64,000 nt of DNA from contig NZ_VYKJ01000010.1 of NCBI RefSeq assembly GCF_008710095.1, forward strand, positions 154,780 to 218,779, in the 5' to 3' direction. The notes under the pieces are model-generated. The model made no database searches. It saw only the letters and a program-made list of their open reading frames with translations, and was not told the DNA's origin. The position numbers and the translations under genes are program-made. Below, in pieces: positions 50,148-60,059 of the stretch (positions are counted from its first letter, which is position 1; each line of letters begins with the position of its first letter). The stretch is from Affinibrenneria salicis (GTDB lineage Bacteria; Pseudomonadota; Gammaproteobacteria; Enterobacterales; Enterobacteriaceae).

Positions 50148-50753
50148 TCAGCGAGTCGCGCCCTCCGCGCTCTGCATTTCAGGGAGTTTATGGGCGATGC
50201 CCTTATGGCAGTCGATGCAGGTTTTTCCCTCGTCAATCGCCTGGCTGTGCGTTTGCGCGGCCAATGTTTTCTGGGCGGTGAAATCCATCGATTCCATTTT
50301 GTGGCAATTGCGGCATTCCTGCGAGTCGTTGGCCTTCATGCGCCGCCATTCGCTCTGCGCCATCGCCAGCCGGTGCTGTTCAAACTTCTCCGGCGTATCG
50401 ATTAACCCGGTCATCTTGCCGTACAGCTCTTTGCTGGCCTGCACCTTACGCACCATCATCGGCGCCAGTTCATGCGGCACGTGGCAGTCCGCGCACGTGG
50501 CCGACACCCCGGAACGGTTGCTGTAGTGCGCGCTATCCAGATACTCCTCATATACGTTGTCGCGCATCTCATGGCAGCTGATGCAAAACGCCTCGCTGTT
50601 GGTCATCTCCAGCGCGCGGTTAAAACCGGCGATAAGCAAAATGCCGCCGGCGAAGCCCAACAGCAGCAAGATCCCTGACGCCAGACGGGTCGGTCGCCGC
50701 CACAGTCGGCGCATCAGCCCCGTCCGCGCCCCCTTCTCTTTCGACGAGGTCAT
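50148..50753 (-). CDS. NapC/NirT-type tetraheme cytochrome c
   Basis: A 201-residue quinol dehydrogenase (E. coli NapC 200). One N-terminal transmembrane anchor (about 25-45) and four CXXCH heme motifs: CISCH, CADCH, CRNCH, CIDCH. It passes electrons from quinol to periplasmic reductases such as NapAB. No nap, nrf or tor gene is adjacent, so its partner is elsewhere or unknown. The start at 50753 gives the family N-terminus. Confidence 0.87.
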   Translation of the reverse strand: MTSSKEKGARTGLMRRLWRRPTRLASGILLLLGFAGGILLIAGFNRALEMTNSEAFCISCHEMRDNVYEEYLDSAHYSNRSGVSATCADCHVPHELAPMMVRKVQASKELYGKMTGLIDTPEKFEQHRLAMAQSEWRRMKANDSQECRNCHKMESMDFTAQKTLAAQTHSQAIDEGKTCIDCHKGIAHKLPEMQSAEGATR

Positions 50754-50880
50754 CGCTTCTCCTGATTGCCCGATAACATTCCACCGCCCGATACTGCGGA
50801 CGAAGAGCGCTATTTTTGGCGATTTAGCCGCCAGAGTCACTGTGCGGGATCAACGGAGACGAATTTAGCCAGGCCGCGTC

Positions 50881-52119
50881 CTACCGGCCTAAAGCCATAC
50901 CGATCAGCAAATACAGATTCAAAACCACCACCAGCACCACGATAGCCTGCGCGCTAATGCGCACCAGACGGCTATTAACCATGTCACCCATGAGTTGCGC
51001 ATTGCTGGTGAAAGACAGCAGCGGCGCCAACGCCAGCGCAATGCCGAAGCTCAGTAAAACCTGACTGAGCACCAGCACTCGCGTGGCGTCCATCCCGGAC
51101 ATAATCACCAGAAAAGAGGGCAGCATCGTCACCACCCGCCGCACCCACAGCGGAATATGCACGCGAATAAAGCCCTGCATCACCACCTGACCGGCCAGCG
51201 TGCCGACTACCGTGGATGAAAGCCCCGCCACCAGCAGACTCAGACCGAAGATCGCCGCCGCCGCTTTACCCAGCAGCGGTTCCAGCGTCAGGTAAGCGCT
51301 ATCCAGATCGGCGATGCCGGTATGGCCGCTGAAATGGAAAGCAGCCGCGGCCGTCGCCATCATGGCCAGATTGACGAAACCGGCGATAGTCATGGCGACG
51401 GCCACATCCAGCCGGGTGGCGGCGTAGCGCTCCGCTTTGCTGCCCCGATCCGCCCGCTGGGTCAGCGAAGAATGCAGGTAGATCACATGCGGCATAATGG
51501 TGGCGCCCAGCACGCCGGCGGCCAGAAACACCGCTTCCGGCGAAGACAGTTCGGGCAGCAGCATCCCTTTGCCCAGATCGGCCAGCGCCGGCCGGGAAAA
51601 AAACAGCTCGACAATGTACGCGGCCGCCACGAACAACAGCATGCCGCCGATAACCCACTCCAGTGACTTTTGACCGCGCTGCTGCAATAACAGAATCAGC
51701 ATGGTGGCGATACCGGTCAGCACCGCGCCCTGCAGCAGCGACACGCCAAACAGCAGCTTAAAGCCCACGGCGGCGCCGATAAACTCGGCCAGATCGGTCG
51801 CCATGGCGATAATCTCCGCCTGAACCCAGTAAAACCAGACCGCCGGCCGGGGAAAACGATCGCGAATGTGTTCAGCCAGATTTTTGCCCGTGGCGATCCC
51901 CAACCGCGCAGACAACAGCTGGATCAGCATCGCCATCAGGTTGGCCCACACCACGACCCACATAAGCTGGTAGCCATAGGCCGATCCGGCCTGAATATTG
52001 GTGGCGAAATTACCGGGATCGATATAGCCGATGGCGGCGATAAATGCGGGCCCCATCAGAGAAAGTTTCATTTTTCGCGACGCCCGGCTACGGGATTCGA
52101 CAACGCGGCTATCCGGCAT
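50881..52119 (-). CDS. mntH: MntH, proton-coupled Mn(II)/Fe(II) Nramp transporter
   Basis: A 412-residue inner-membrane protein, exactly E. coli length, with 11 predicted helices. Metal-binding DPGN ([10 protein letters not shown]) in helix 1 and the helix-6 motif [11 protein letters not shown] are intact. It imports manganese, important in oxidative stress. A perfect Fur core lies 50 bp upstream; I did not find a clear MntR palindrome. Confidence 0.95.
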   Translation of the reverse strand: MPDSRVVESRSRASRKMKLSLMGPAFIAAIGYIDPGNFATNIQAGSAYGYQLMWVVVWANLMAMLIQLLSARLGIATGKNLAEHIRDRFPRPAVWFYWVQAEIIAMATDLAEFIGAAVGFKLLFGVSLLQGAVLTGIATMLILLLQQRGQKSLEWVIGGMLLFVAAAYIVELFFSRPALADLGKGMLLPELSSPEAVFLAAGVLGATIMPHVIYLHSSLTQRADRGSKAERYAATRLDVAVAMTIAGFVNLAMMATAAAAFHFSGHTGIADLDSAYLTLEPLLGKAAAAIFGLSLLVAGLSSTVVGTLAGQVVMQGFIRVHIPLWVRRVVTMLPSFLVIMSGMDATRVLVLSQVLLSFGIALALAPLLSFTSNAQLMGDMVNSRLVRISAQAIVVLVVVLNLYLLIGMALGR

Positions 52120-52161
52120 AGGCAGGATCCTTCTTAACGTAAACGTCGCTATTTTTACTTA

Positions 52162-52180
52162 AATGATAATGATTATCAAT
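52162..52180 (-). promoter_or_regulatory. Fur box upstream of mntH
   Basis: The perfect 6-1-6 palindrome GATAATGATTATC at 52165-52177 with AT-rich flanks matches Fur sites. It is 43-60 bp from the mntH start. Fur co-regulation of mntH is known in E. coli and Salmonella. Confidence 0.85.
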
Positions 52181-52283
52181 ATCAAACAGAACGATTACAC
52201 CTATTCTTACCATTGGTATAGATGATGATAGACGCAGACTAAAAAAATCCACGGAATTCAGAGGCAGGCTCACGTTCAGAAAC

Positions 52284-52310
52284 AAAAAAACCCCACGATA
52301 TCGCGCGGGG
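52284..52310 (-). terminator. Rho-independent terminator of grpE
   Basis: On the minus strand CCCCGCG pairs with CGTGGGG (one G-T), loop CGATAT, then seven T, about 50 bp after the grpE stop. Confidence 0.85.
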
Positions 52311-52358
52311 CTGATTACTGAACGTGCCGGCCGGCGCCTGACGGCGCTCGGGCGGGTA

Positions 52359-52952
52359 TTATTCTTTTGCTTTCGAAACGGCGACCATGGCCGGGCGCAA
52401 CAGGCGACCGTTCAAAGTATAGCCTTTTTGCATCACCATCATAACGTGGTTCGGTTGATGGTCGGCCGACTCCAGCATGGTCATGGCCTGATGAATTTCC
52501 GGATTAAAGGGTACGTTGACGTCCGCCACCACTTCAATGCCGAATTTACGCACCGCATCCAGCAGGGATTTCAGCGTCAGCTCCACGCCTTCAACCATGG
52601 CGGCCAGCGCGTCATTGGATTTATCGGCCGTATCCAGAGCGCGCTCCAGGTTATCAATCACCGGCAGCAGTTCGCCGGCGAATTTTTCCAGCGCGAATTT
52701 GTGCGCTTTCTCGATATCCATTTCCGTCCGGCGACGAATATTGTCCACTTCGGCTTTCGCCCGCAGCAGGCTATCGCGCTCGCGCTGCTGTAGCTCTTTC
52801 AGCTGCGCTTCCAGTTCAGCAATACGCTCATCACGCGGGTCCACCACTTCAGCAACATCGGCGGGCTGTTCGTTTTCCGTTTGCTGCCCTTGCGCTGTTC
52901 CCGTTTCGTTCAGGATTTGCTCCTCAGGTGACTTCTGTTCTTTACTACTCAT
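52359..52952 (-). CDS. grpE: GrpE, DnaK nucleotide exchange factor
   Basis: A 197-residue protein, exactly E. coli length. A charged disordered N-terminus, a long coiled-coil helix (about 45-110), and the C-terminal beta domain ([31 protein letters not shown]). It releases ADP from DnaK and acts as a thermosensor. Divergent from nadK as in E. coli. Confidence 0.97.
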   Translation of the reverse strand: MSSKEQKSPEEQILNETGTAQGQQTENEQPADVAEVVDPRDERIAELEAQLKELQQRERDSLLRAKAEVDNIRRRTEMDIEKAHKFALEKFAGELLPVIDNLERALDTADKSNDALAAMVEGVELTLKSLLDAVRKFGIEVVADVNVPFNPEIHQAMTMLESADHQPNHVMMVMQKGYTLNGRLLRPAMVAVSKAKE

Positions 52953-52994
52953 GAAATTCTCCGCGGTTTAGCATTCATCTCGCTACCTGGCTTA

Positions 52995-53022
52995 TTATGG
53001 GGATCAATAGCGGGGATTCAAG
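52995..53022 (-). promoter_or_regulatory. Sigma-32 heat-shock promoter of grpE
   Basis: Minus strand: CTTGAA (53017-53022), 14-bp spacer, CCCCATAA (52995-53002), a near-perfect match to the RpoH consensus, about 45 bp before the grpE ATG. Confidence 0.9.
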
Positions 53023-53088
53023 GGAAGCAATCACATATTGATCCCCGGCAGAACGCAGCGCAAACATTCCGGCGAGGATAAAAGAACC

Positions 53089-53967
53089 ATGAGCAAACCG
53101 TTTAACTGCATTGGCATCGTCGGCCATCCGCGTCATCCGAGCGCGCTGGCCACGCACGAAATGCTCTACCACTGGCTGCTGGAAAAAGGCTACGAGGTAT
53201 TGATTGAGCAGCAGATCGCCCGGGAACTCAACCTGAGCGGCGCGGCGACCGGCAGTCTGGCAGAGATCGGCCAGCGGGCCGATCTGGCGGTGGTGGTGGG
53301 CGGCGACGGCAATATGCTCGGCGCGGCGCGGGTGCTGGCGCGCTATGACATCAGCGTTATCGGCGTCAACCGCGGCAATCTGGGGTTCCTGACCGACCTC
53401 GACCCCGATCAGGCTAAGCAACAGCTGTCCGACGTGCTGGAAGGCCGTTTCATCCAGGAAAAACGCTTTCTGCTGCAGGCTCAGGTGCTGCGCGCCAGCC
53501 AACCGGCCAGCACCAGTACGGCGATCAACGAAGTGGTGCTGCACCCGGGTAAAGTGGCCCATATGATCGAATTCGAAGTTTATATCGACGATGGCTTCGC
53601 TTTTTCCCAGCGCTCGGACGGATTGATCATCTCCACCCCGACCGGCTCCACCGCCTATTCACTTTCCGCCGGCGGGCCGATCCTGACCCCCTCGCTGGAA
53701 GCCATCGCCCTCGTGCCGATGTTCCCGCACACGCTGTCCGCCCGACCGCTGGTTATCAATAGCAGCAGCACTATCCGGTTGAAATTCAATCATATCAGCC
53801 ACGATCTGGAGATCAGCTGCGATAGCCAAATCGCACTGCCGATAGAGGAAGGCGAAGAGGTGCTCATCCGCCGCAGCAACTATCACCTTAATTTAATTCA
53901 CCCAAAAAACTATAACTACTTCAATACATTAAGTTCAAAACTAGGCTGGTCAAAAAAATTATTCTAA
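53089..53967 (+). CDS. nadK: NAD kinase
   Basis: A 292-residue protein, exactly E. coli length. It phosphorylates NAD to NADP. The GGDGN motif is at 71-75 with the catalytic Asp73; NEVVLH and [17 protein letters not shown] are further family motifs. The start at 53089 (MSKPFNCIG) matches orthologues. It lies between divergent grpE and the SOS gene recN. Confidence 0.97.
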   Translation: MSKPFNCIGIVGHPRHPSALATHEMLYHWLLEKGYEVLIEQQIARELNLSGAATGSLAEIGQRADLAVVVGGDGNMLGAARVLARYDISVIGVNRGNLGFLTDLDPDQAKQQLSDVLEGRFIQEKRFLLQAQVLRASQPASTSTAINEVVLHPGKVAHMIEFEVYIDDGFAFSQRSDGLIISTPTGSTAYSLSAGGPILTPSLEAIALVPMFPHTLSARPLVINSSSTIRLKFNHISHDLEISCDSQIALPIEEGEEVLIRRSNYHLNLIHPKNYNYFNTLSSKLGWSKKLF

Positions 53968-53986
53968 ATATCGACTCGGGGCTTTA

Positions 53987-54024
53987 CTGTATATAAAACC
54001 AGTTTATACTGTATGAAATCACAC
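53987..54024 (+). promoter_or_regulatory. LexA-controlled promoter of recN
   Basis: CTGTATATAAAACCAG (53987-54002) matches the LexA operator except in the last positions; a weaker second site begins CTGTATG at 54009. The -10 TATACT (54005-54010) lies between and touches the second site, the same layout as in E. coli recN. Confidence 0.85.
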
Positions 54025-54050
54025 CTTGTTATTACATACAGGAAACGATC

Positions 54051-55712
54051 ATGCTGGCGCAGCTTACCGTTAGTCATTTCGCCATCGTGCGAGAGTTAGA
54101 AATCGATTTTCAGCCCGGAATGAGCGTGATTACCGGCGAGACCGGCGCCGGTAAATCCATTGCTATCGATGCCCTCGGCCTGTGCCTGGGCAATCGGTCC
54201 GATGCCAGCATGGTCAGGCCCGGCGCGGCGCGGGCCGATATCTGCGCGCGATTTTCCCTCGCCGACACGCCCGCCGCGCAGCGCTGGCTCGAACAAAATC
54301 ACCTGGATGACAGCAACGAATGTCTTCTGCGCCGGGTCATCGGCGCCGACGGGCGTTCGCGCGCCTTCATCAACGGCACTGCCGTTCCCTTATCGCAACT
54401 GCGCGAGCTGGGCCAGCATCTGATTCAGATCCACGGCCAGCATAACCACCAGCTGCTGCTGAAAACCGACTACCAGAAACATCTGCTGGATACCTGGGCC
54501 GATGAGTCCGAGCTGCTGGCCGCGATGCAGCAGGCCTGGCAACGCTGGCATCAGGGCTGCCGAGAACTGGCCCGCCAGCAGCAGTCAACCATCGAACGCG
54601 ACGCGCGCAGCGAACTGCTGCAGTACCAGTTGAAAGAGCTGAACGAATTCGCTCCGCAACCGGGCGAGTATGAGCAGATCGACGCCGAGTACAAACGTCT
54701 GGCGAACAGCGGTTATCTGCTGTCCGTCAGTCAGAACGCGCTACAACTGCTGGCCGAAGGCGAGGAACAGAATATTCTCACGCAGCTGCACAGCGCCCGT
54801 CAGCAGGTCACCGAACTGGCCGGCATCGATGACCGGCTCAGCAACGCCCTTTGCCTGCTGGAAGAGGCCAGTATTCAGCTCAGCGAGGCCAGCGACGAAC
54901 TGCGCCACTACTGCGAACAGATGGATCTCGACCCGGTACGGCTGGTCGAACTGGAACAGCGGCTGTCGCGTCAGCTGGCGCTGGCGCGCAAGCACCGCGT
55001 CGCGCCGGAAGACTTGCCCGACTGCCACCAGCAGTTGCTGGAAGAACAACAGCGCCTGACTCAGCAGAACAGCGATCGCGATGCGCTGAGCCAGGCGGTG
55101 AATGACTGGCACCTGCAGGCCCTGAATATCGCGCAGCAACTGCATCTGCGCCGCTGCCATCATGCGCAGGAACTGGCGCAGTTGATCACCAGCAATATGC
55201 ACGAGCTGGCGATGCCGCACGGCCGCTTCACTATTAACGTCAACTTTGCCCCCGAGCACCTGAACGCCAGCGGCGCGGACAGCGTTGAGTTTCGGGTCAC
55301 CACTAACCCCGGGCAACCTCATCAACCGCTGGCGAAGGTGGCTTCCGGCGGCGAGCTTTCGCGCATCGCGCTGATTATTCAGGTCATCACCGCCCGCAAG
55401 ATGGATACGCCGGCGCTGATATTCGATGAGGTAGACGTCGGGATCAGCGGCCCGACGGCCGCCATCGTCGGCAAAATGCTGCGCCAGCTCGGCGCCTCCA
55501 CCCAGGTGATGTGCGTTACGCACCTGCCGCAGGTGGCCGGCTGCGGACATCAGCATTTCTTCGTCAGCAAACAAACCGACGGTAACGAAACCGAAACGCT
55601 GATGCAGCCGCTCGACAAACGCGCGCGCCTGCAGGAACTGGCGCGCCTGCTCGGCGGCAGCGCGGTGACCAAAAACACGCTGGCCAACGCCAGAGAACTG
55701 CTCGCGGCATAA
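54051..55712 (+). CDS. recN: RecN, SMC-like DNA repair ATPase
   Basis: A 553-residue protein, exactly E. coli length. N-terminal Walker A GETGAGKS (29-36), two coiled-coil arms, and C-terminal signature [10 protein letters not shown], Walker [14 protein letters not shown] and THLPQVA. It holds sister DNA together during double-strand-break repair and is strongly SOS-induced. AGGAAACG precedes the ATG. Confidence 0.97.
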   Translation: MLAQLTVSHFAIVRELEIDFQPGMSVITGETGAGKSIAIDALGLCLGNRSDASMVRPGAARADICARFSLADTPAAQRWLEQNHLDDSNECLLRRVIGADGRSRAFINGTAVPLSQLRELGQHLIQIHGQHNHQLLLKTDYQKHLLDTWADESELLAAMQQAWQRWHQGCRELARQQQSTIERDARSELLQYQLKELNEFAPQPGEYEQIDAEYKRLANSGYLLSVSQNALQLLAEGEEQNILTQLHSARQQVTELAGIDDRLSNALCLLEEASIQLSEASDELRHYCEQMDLDPVRLVELEQRLSRQLALARKHRVAPEDLPDCHQQLLEEQQRLTQQNSDRDALSQAVNDWHLQALNIAQQLHLRRCHHAQELAQLITSNMHELAMPHGRFTINVNFAPEHLNASGADSVEFRVTTNPGQPHQPLAKVASGGELSRIALIIQVITARKMDTPALIFDEVDVGISGPTAAIVGKMLRQLGASTQVMCVTHLPQVAGCGHQHFFVSKQTDGNETETLMQPLDKRARLQELARLLGGSAVTKNTLANARELLAA

Positions 55713-55772
55713 AACGCCGCGCGCCGATAGATCTTCGGCAGGTTAAACGTCAAAGAGACAGAGCCGCCATAA

Positions 55773-55793
55773 AAAAACGTCAGGAACGTTTTT
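55773..55793 (+). terminator. Terminator after recN
   Basis: AAAAACGT (55773-55780) pairs with ACGTTTTT (55786-55793), loop CAGGA, about 60 bp after the recN stop. Confidence 0.65.
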
Positions 55794-55822
55794 CAACGCC
55801 GCACCGCGGCGGCCCGCAGGGT

Positions 55823-55847
55823 GGCGGGCAGGGATAGCCCGCCATAA
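55823..55847. repeat. Short inverted repeat, left member
   Basis: GGCGGGCAGGGATAGCCCGC followed by CATAA recurs in inverted orientation, with a small indel, at 57688-57710 (TTTATGGCGGGCTGCCCTGC). The pair brackets the bamE-rnfH-ratA-smpB block. Confidence 0.5.
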
Positions 55848-55958
55848 AAAAGCTCAACTTTTTTGCCTTCCTGGGGTCATACAAAGGCCTTGCCGGTTTT
55901 CAAGTCCGACAAGGTCGATTATCATCGGCAACCTACGCCCTTAAGGAATGTAATCACT

Positions 55959-56303
55959 ATGCGCTGTAAAACGCTGACTGTCGCCGCTGCGGTAGTTGCT
56001 GTTATGCTGACTGCCGGTTGTTCCACACTGCAAAAAGTGGTGTACCGGCCGGACATCAATCAGGGAAATTATCTGGCGCCGGCTGACGTCGCTAAAATTC
56101 ATACCGGGATGACTAAACAACAGGTCGCTTATACGCTGGGGACACCGATGCTACAGGATCCGTTTGGCAGCGATACGTGGTTCTACGTATTCCGCCAACA
56201 GCCGGGACATGAAGCGGTTAAACAGCAGACGCTGACGCTGACGTTCAACAGCAGCGGCGTACTGGCCAATATTGATAATAAGCCAGCGCTGAATCAACAA
56301 TAA
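55959..56303 (+). CDS. bamE: BamE (SmpA), outer-membrane assembly lipoprotein
   Basis: A 114-residue lipoprotein (E. coli 113). Lipobox LTAGC (Cys21), then [18 protein letters not shown] and [20 protein letters not shown], the BamE/SmpA signature. It stabilises the Bam complex that inserts beta-barrel proteins. The start at 55959 has AAGGA upstream and gives a proper signal peptide. Convergent with rnfH. Confidence 0.96.
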   Translation: MRCKTLTVAAAVVAVMLTAGCSTLQKVVYRPDINQGNYLAPADVAKIHTGMTKQQVAYTLGTPMLQDPFGSDTWFYVFRQQPGHEAVKQQTLTLTFNSSGVLANIDNKPALNQQ

Positions 56304-56318
56304 GGGCACGCCAGTGCC

Positions 56319-56603
56319 TTATTTTCTGGACCTTTCGGCCCGCTGACGGCGAAGTTCTTTTGGATCGGCAATCAGCGGCCGGTAAATCTCGACCCGATCG
56401 CCGTCATTCACTTCATCATCCAGCTTTACCGCGCGGCTAAAAATACCGACTTTATTTTTACGCAAATCGATATCGCGACGGAGTTCCAGTAACCCGGAGG
56501 CAAGGATCGCCTGCTCTACGCTGCTGCCGTGCGGTAGCGTGACCGTACGCAGATACTGCCGTTCAGGCAGAGCATATACGACTTCAACCCGTACATCAGG
56601 CAC
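56319..56603 (-). CDS. rnfH: RnfH-family (PF03658) ubiquitin-like protein
   Basis: A 94-residue beta-grasp protein (E. coli YfjF 96) with [23 protein letters not shown] and [20 protein letters not shown]. It is named for association with rnf genes but its role is unknown; in E. coli it is paired with ratA. The GTG start at 56603 has AGAGG five nt upstream and overlaps ratA by 8 nt. Confidence 0.9.
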   Translation of the reverse strand: MPDVRVEVVYALPERQYLRTVTLPHGSSVEQAILASGLLELRRDIDLRKNKVGIFSRAVKLDDEVNDGDRVEIYRPLIADPKELRRQRAERSRK

Positions 56604-57030
56604 TGTAGACCTCTTTGGCGCGCTGAGTGAAGGCCTGCACCATACTCCCGGCCAGCTCTTTGAACACCCGGCCAAAAGCCAGCTCAATCAGCGCATTGGT
56701 AAATTCAAAATCCAGTTGCAGTTCAACTTTACAGGCATCCGCACTGAGCGGCGTAAAGTGCCAGCCGCCGTTCAGCCGCCGAAACGGGCCGTCCACCAAT
56801 TGCATATTAATGCGCTGATTGCTGGTGAGCGTATTGCGGGTAGTAAACGTTTTGCTGATACCGGCTTTGGAGACATCCACGGCGGCGGTCATTTCCGCCG
56901 ACGACGAAGAAATCACCCGACTCCCGGTACAACCGGGCAAGAAATCAGGGTAAGCGCATACATCATTGACTAACTGATACATCTGCTCCGCGCTAAACGG
57001 GACCAGTGCGGAACGACTAATGCTGGGCAT
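56596..57030 (-). CDS. ratA: RatA, START-domain ribosome-association/coenzyme Q-related protein
   Basis: A 144-residue START-like protein (E. coli 145 range). [22 protein letters not shown] and [16 protein letters not shown] are diagnostic. E. coli RatA was reported to block 70S assembly as a toxin; orthologues (COQ10) bind ubiquinone, and the toxin view is debated. The start at 57030 (MPSISRS) matches orthologues; an ATG at 57042 would add four residues. Confidence 0.9.
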   Translation of the reverse strand: MPSISRSALVPFSAEQMYQLVNDVCAYPDFLPGCTGSRVISSSSAEMTAAVDVSKAGISKTFTTRNTLTSNQRINMQLVDGPFRRLNGGWHFTPLSADACKVELQLDFEFTNALIELAFGRVFKELAGSMVQAFTQRAKEVYSA

Positions 57031-57188
57031 AACATTTTCCATAAATCACAGAACGCGCAAAATAATAGCATCGTTAGGTCGGCAGACAAAAATTCTGCCT
57101 GGGACATCGCACGATAGATCAACATTTGTTGCCTGCTGCGCCCCAGGGATTCCTTTCCTCCCAACGCATGAAGTATAATCACTCCACT

Positions 57189-57671
57189 ATGACAAAGAAA
57201 AAAACATACAAACCCGGTTCAGCGACCATCGCGCAAAATAAGCGTGCCCGCCATGAATACTTCATTGAGGAAGAGTTTGAGGCCGGACTTGCATTGCAAG
57301 GCTGGGAAGTGAAGTCACTGCGTGCGGGCAAAGCCAATATCAGCGATAGCTACGTAACATTCCGTGACGGCGAAGCGTATTTATTCGGCGCCACCATTAC
57401 ACCGCTCAACGTGGCCTCTTCGCATGTTGTTTGCGATCCGACACGCACGCGTAAACTGTTGCTCAAAAAACGGGAACTCGATTCTCTGCTGGGCCGCACC
57501 AGCCGCGATGGCTACACGGTGGTGGCCTTATCCATGTACTGGAAAAATGCCTGGAGCAAAGTCAAAATCGGCGTAGCGAAAGGCAAAAAAGACCACGATA
57601 AACGTGACGATATTAAAGAACGTGAATGGAAAGTAGACAAAGCCCGCATTATGAAGAACGCAAACCGCTAA
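57189..57671 (+). CDS. smpB: SmpB, tmRNA-binding protein
   Basis: A 160-residue protein, exactly E. coli length. OB-fold core ([36 protein letters not shown]) and a basic C-terminal tail ([16 protein letters not shown]) that enters the empty mRNA channel. It delivers tmRNA to stalled ribosomes. ssrA lies 314 bp downstream. Divergent from ratA, with 158 bp between starts. Confidence 0.97.
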   Translation: MTKKKTYKPGSATIAQNKRARHEYFIEEEFEAGLALQGWEVKSLRAGKANISDSYVTFRDGEAYLFGATITPLNVASSHVVCDPTRTRKLLLKKRELDSLLGRTSRDGYTVVALSMYWKNAWSKVKIGVAKGKKDHDKRDDIKEREWKVDKARIMKNANR

Positions 57672-57687
57672 GTCGATTTCCAATAGA

Positions 57688-57710
57688 TTTATGGCGGGCT
57701 GCCCTGCCCG
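57688..57710. repeat. Short inverted repeat, right member
   Basis: TTTATGGCGGGCTGCCCTGC then CCG is the reverse complement, with a small indel, of 55823-55847. Confidence 0.5.
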
Positions 57711-57755
57711 CTCCTGAGGCCAACGCTCTGCGTTGTTAAAACGCTCCCGGCATTT

Positions 57756-57940
57756 TTTTTCAAGCTGCATGAAGGCGGCAAGCGAGCGGCAAATCGTCGG
57801 GAACGCATTTGACCAGCCAAAGGCCGGCCTTCGGTGAGAGACAGCATGTATCTCATCCATCCCGACGAGCTTACACCAGTATGTAATTCAGGTGAACGAG
57901 CGCCGCCAACGCACCGACAACCTGAAAGATGAAGGGAATA
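57756..57940. repeat. Palindromic interspersed repeat, copy F (before ssrA)
   Basis: Left end TTTCAAGCTGCATGAAGGCG then GCAAGCGAGCG; right end CCAACGCACCGACAACCTGA then AAGATGAAGGGAATA. It ends 24 bp before the ssrA -10, so the element may supply or replace upstream promoter sequence. Confidence 0.75.
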
Positions 57941-57964
57941 TGGCTTAAGTGGGGTAACTTCTGA

Positions 57965-57970
57965 TATACT
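57965..57970 (+). promoter_or_regulatory. ssrA -10 element
   Basis: TATACT with the preceding TGA, 14 bp before the mature tmRNA 5' end. The -35 region (TGGCTT at 57941-57946, 18 bp away) is weak. Confidence 0.6.
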
Positions 57971-57984
57971 AGCGAAAGTTTCTT

Positions 57985-58348
57985 GGGGCTGATTCTGGAT
58001 TCGACGGGATTTGCAAAGCCCTAGGTGCATGCCGAGGGGCGGTTGGCCTCGTAAAAAGCCGCAAAAAAATAGTCGCAAACGACGAAAACTACGCTTTAGC
58101 AGCTTAATAACCTGCTCTGAGCCCTCTCTCCCTAGCCTCCGCTCTTAGGACGGGGATCAAGAGAGGTCAAACCCAAAAGAGATCGCGTGGATGTCCTGCC
58201 TGGGGCGGAAGCGTTAAATTCAATCAGGCTAGTTTGTTAGTGGCGTGTCTATCCGCAGCTGGCAGGCGAATATAAAGATTAGACTAAGCATGTAGTACCA
58301 ACGGTAGAGTAATTCCGGACGGGGGTTCAAATCCCCCCAGCTCCACCA
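57985..58348 (+). ncRNA. ssrA: tmRNA (transfer-messenger RNA)
   Basis: About 364 nt, like E. coli. It starts GGGGCTGATTCTGGATTCGA and ends with the T-arm GGGGGTTCAAATCCCCCC and AGCTCCACCA, so the acceptor stem pairs 5' and 3' ends and CCA is encoded. The tag reading frame starts at GCA (58075) and encodes ANDENYALAA, stopping at 58107. With SmpB it frees stalled ribosomes and marks the peptide for proteolysis. The 3' end is the integration site of the adjacent island. Confidence 0.97.
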
Positions 58349-58483
58349 AATTTTGTTCTATAGAGCGCCAAAGAAGTCCACTAAGCCCGCATGGCACAAG
58401 CCCTGCGGGCTTTTTTGTGCCTGCAATTTGTCCCGCGAAGTCCGAAGAGAACTAATTAAATCCGAACCTTTTAGGCCCATTGA

Positions 58484-58522
58484 TAGGCCCAACGGAAAGC
58501 TCTATTGTTTTCGTTGGGCCTA
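58484..58522. promoter_or_regulatory. Long inverted repeat upstream of the integrase gene
   Basis: TAGGCCCAACG (58484-58494) is perfectly repeated in inverse at 58512-58522; the stem extends inward by GAAA/TTTT with one G-T. A further TAGGCCCA lies at 58472-58479. It sits 19 bp before the integrase ATG and could be an operator or an integrase arm/excisionase site. Confidence 0.5.
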
Positions 58523-58540
58523 AACGCATGGAGACTCCCC

Positions 58541-59782
58541 ATGGCAAGAAAAACCAAGCCGTTAACCGATACGGAAATCAAAGCCGCCAAACCTAAAGAT
58601 GCCGATTACCAGCTGTATGATGGTGATGGGCTTACTCTGCTAATCAAGTCCAGCGGTAGTAAGCTCTGGCAGTTCCGTTACTATCGACCTCTGACAAAGC
58701 AGCGAACTAAGCAGAGCTTTGGAGCCTACCCTGCCGTCTCACTTTCTGATGCGCGTAAACTAAGAGCTGAATCTCGAGTTTTATTAGCAAAAGACATTGA
58801 TCCTCAGGAGCATCAGAAAGAACAGGTGAGGAATTCTCAAGAAGCTAAAACCAATACCTTCTTATTAGTTGCCGAGCGTTGGTGGAATGTGAAGAAAACC
58901 AGCGTAACAGAGGACTATGCCGACGATATCTGGCGCTCTCTTGAGAGAGATGTTTTCCCGGCAATCGGTGATATCAGTGTCACTGAGATTAAGGCTCATA
59001 CTCTGGTTAAAGCAGTTCAGCCGGTTCAGGCCAGAGGTGCATTAGAGACTGTTCGCCGCCTTTGTCAGCGTATTAACGAAGTCATGATTTATGCGCAGAA
59101 CACAGGCTTGATTGATGCGGTTCCCAGCGTAAACATCGGGAAAGCGTTCGAGAAACCGCAGAAGAAAAACATGCCTAGTATCCGCCCGGATCAACTCCCA
59201 CAACTAATGCAGACTATGCGCATGGCAAGTATCAGCCTGTCCACACGATGCCTGTTCATGTGGCAGCTTCTCACCATTACCCGCCCTGCCGAAGCCGCTG
59301 AAGCTCGATGGGATGAGATCGATTTTGATGCTAGCGAATGGAAAATTCCTGCTGCTCGAATGAAGATGAATCGGGACCATACGGTTCCATTATCTGATGG
59401 AGCTATCGCTATTCTGGAAATGATGAAGTCTCTCAGTGGTGGCCGAGAATTTATCTTTCCCAGTCGCATCAAACCAACCCAGCCGATGAACAGCCAAACA
59501 GTGAATGCAGCACTCAAGCGTGCTGGTTTAGGAGGCGTTCTCGTTTCCCATGGTTTGCGTTCTATCGCAAGTACAGCTCTCAATGAGCAAGGGTTTCCGC
59601 CTGATTATATTGAGGCAGCATTGGCTCATGTAGACAAAAATGAGGTACGACGAGCTTATAATCGAAGCGATTATCTTGAGCAACGACGTCCAATGATGCA
59701 ATGGTGGGCTGATTTTGTTAGCAAGGCCGATAGCGGGAGCATTGTTGAAAGCGGGAAAACGGGGTTAAAACTTGTGGGCTGA
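58541..59782 (+). CDS. P4-type tyrosine recombinase (island integrase)
   Basis: A 413-residue integrase. An N-terminal DUF4102 arm-binding domain (KPLTDTEIKAAKPKDADYQLYDGDGLTL), a core-binding domain (about 100-200), and a catalytic domain with Arg248, His337, Arg340, His363 and nucleophile Tyr373 all present, so it looks active. The ATG at 58541 has GGAG seven nt upstream; the open frame extends to 58505 through the inverted repeat. Position next to ssrA matches CP4-57-like integrases. Confidence 0.95.
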   Translation: MARKTKPLTDTEIKAAKPKDADYQLYDGDGLTLLIKSSGSKLWQFRYYRPLTKQRTKQSFGAYPAVSLSDARKLRAESRVLLAKDIDPQEHQKEQVRNSQEAKTNTFLLVAERWWNVKKTSVTEDYADDIWRSLERDVFPAIGDISVTEIKAHTLVKAVQPVQARGALETVRRLCQRINEVMIYAQNTGLIDAVPSVNIGKAFEKPQKKNMPSIRPDQLPQLMQTMRMASISLSTRCLFMWQLLTITRPAEAAEARWDEIDFDASEWKIPAARMKMNRDHTVPLSDGAIAILEMMKSLSGGREFIFPSRIKPTQPMNSQTVNAALKRAGLGGVLVSHGLRSIASTALNEQGFPPDYIEAALAHVDKNEVRRAYNRSDYLEQRRPMMQWWADFVSKADSGSIVESGKTGLKLVG

Positions 59783-60059
59783 GTTTTGAACTGGACTGGT
59801 GCTTTCCCAGCAAAGGTGCATTGGCTCAAACCAGACCTGGAGTAATCGTAGATAGATCGCAATCGAATCTGACAGTCTGGTTTGTGCCAAAACTAGACTT
59901 TACAAGACAGCGCAAGGGGATATTACGAACAGTAAAGATATACTGAGAAGTCATAGCAACACAGAAAATGCCGAGACTACTCAGCGTACATTCAGGGCAT
60001 AAAATCTGGAAAAAAGCCGTTCTAGGCAACGGCTTAGGATTTTAACAAAACTTCAAACG
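59783..60059. other. Non-coding gap after the integrase
   Basis: 277 bp of AT-rich sequence between the convergent integrase and DUF3892 genes. I see no convincing gene or RNA. Confidence 0.4.
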
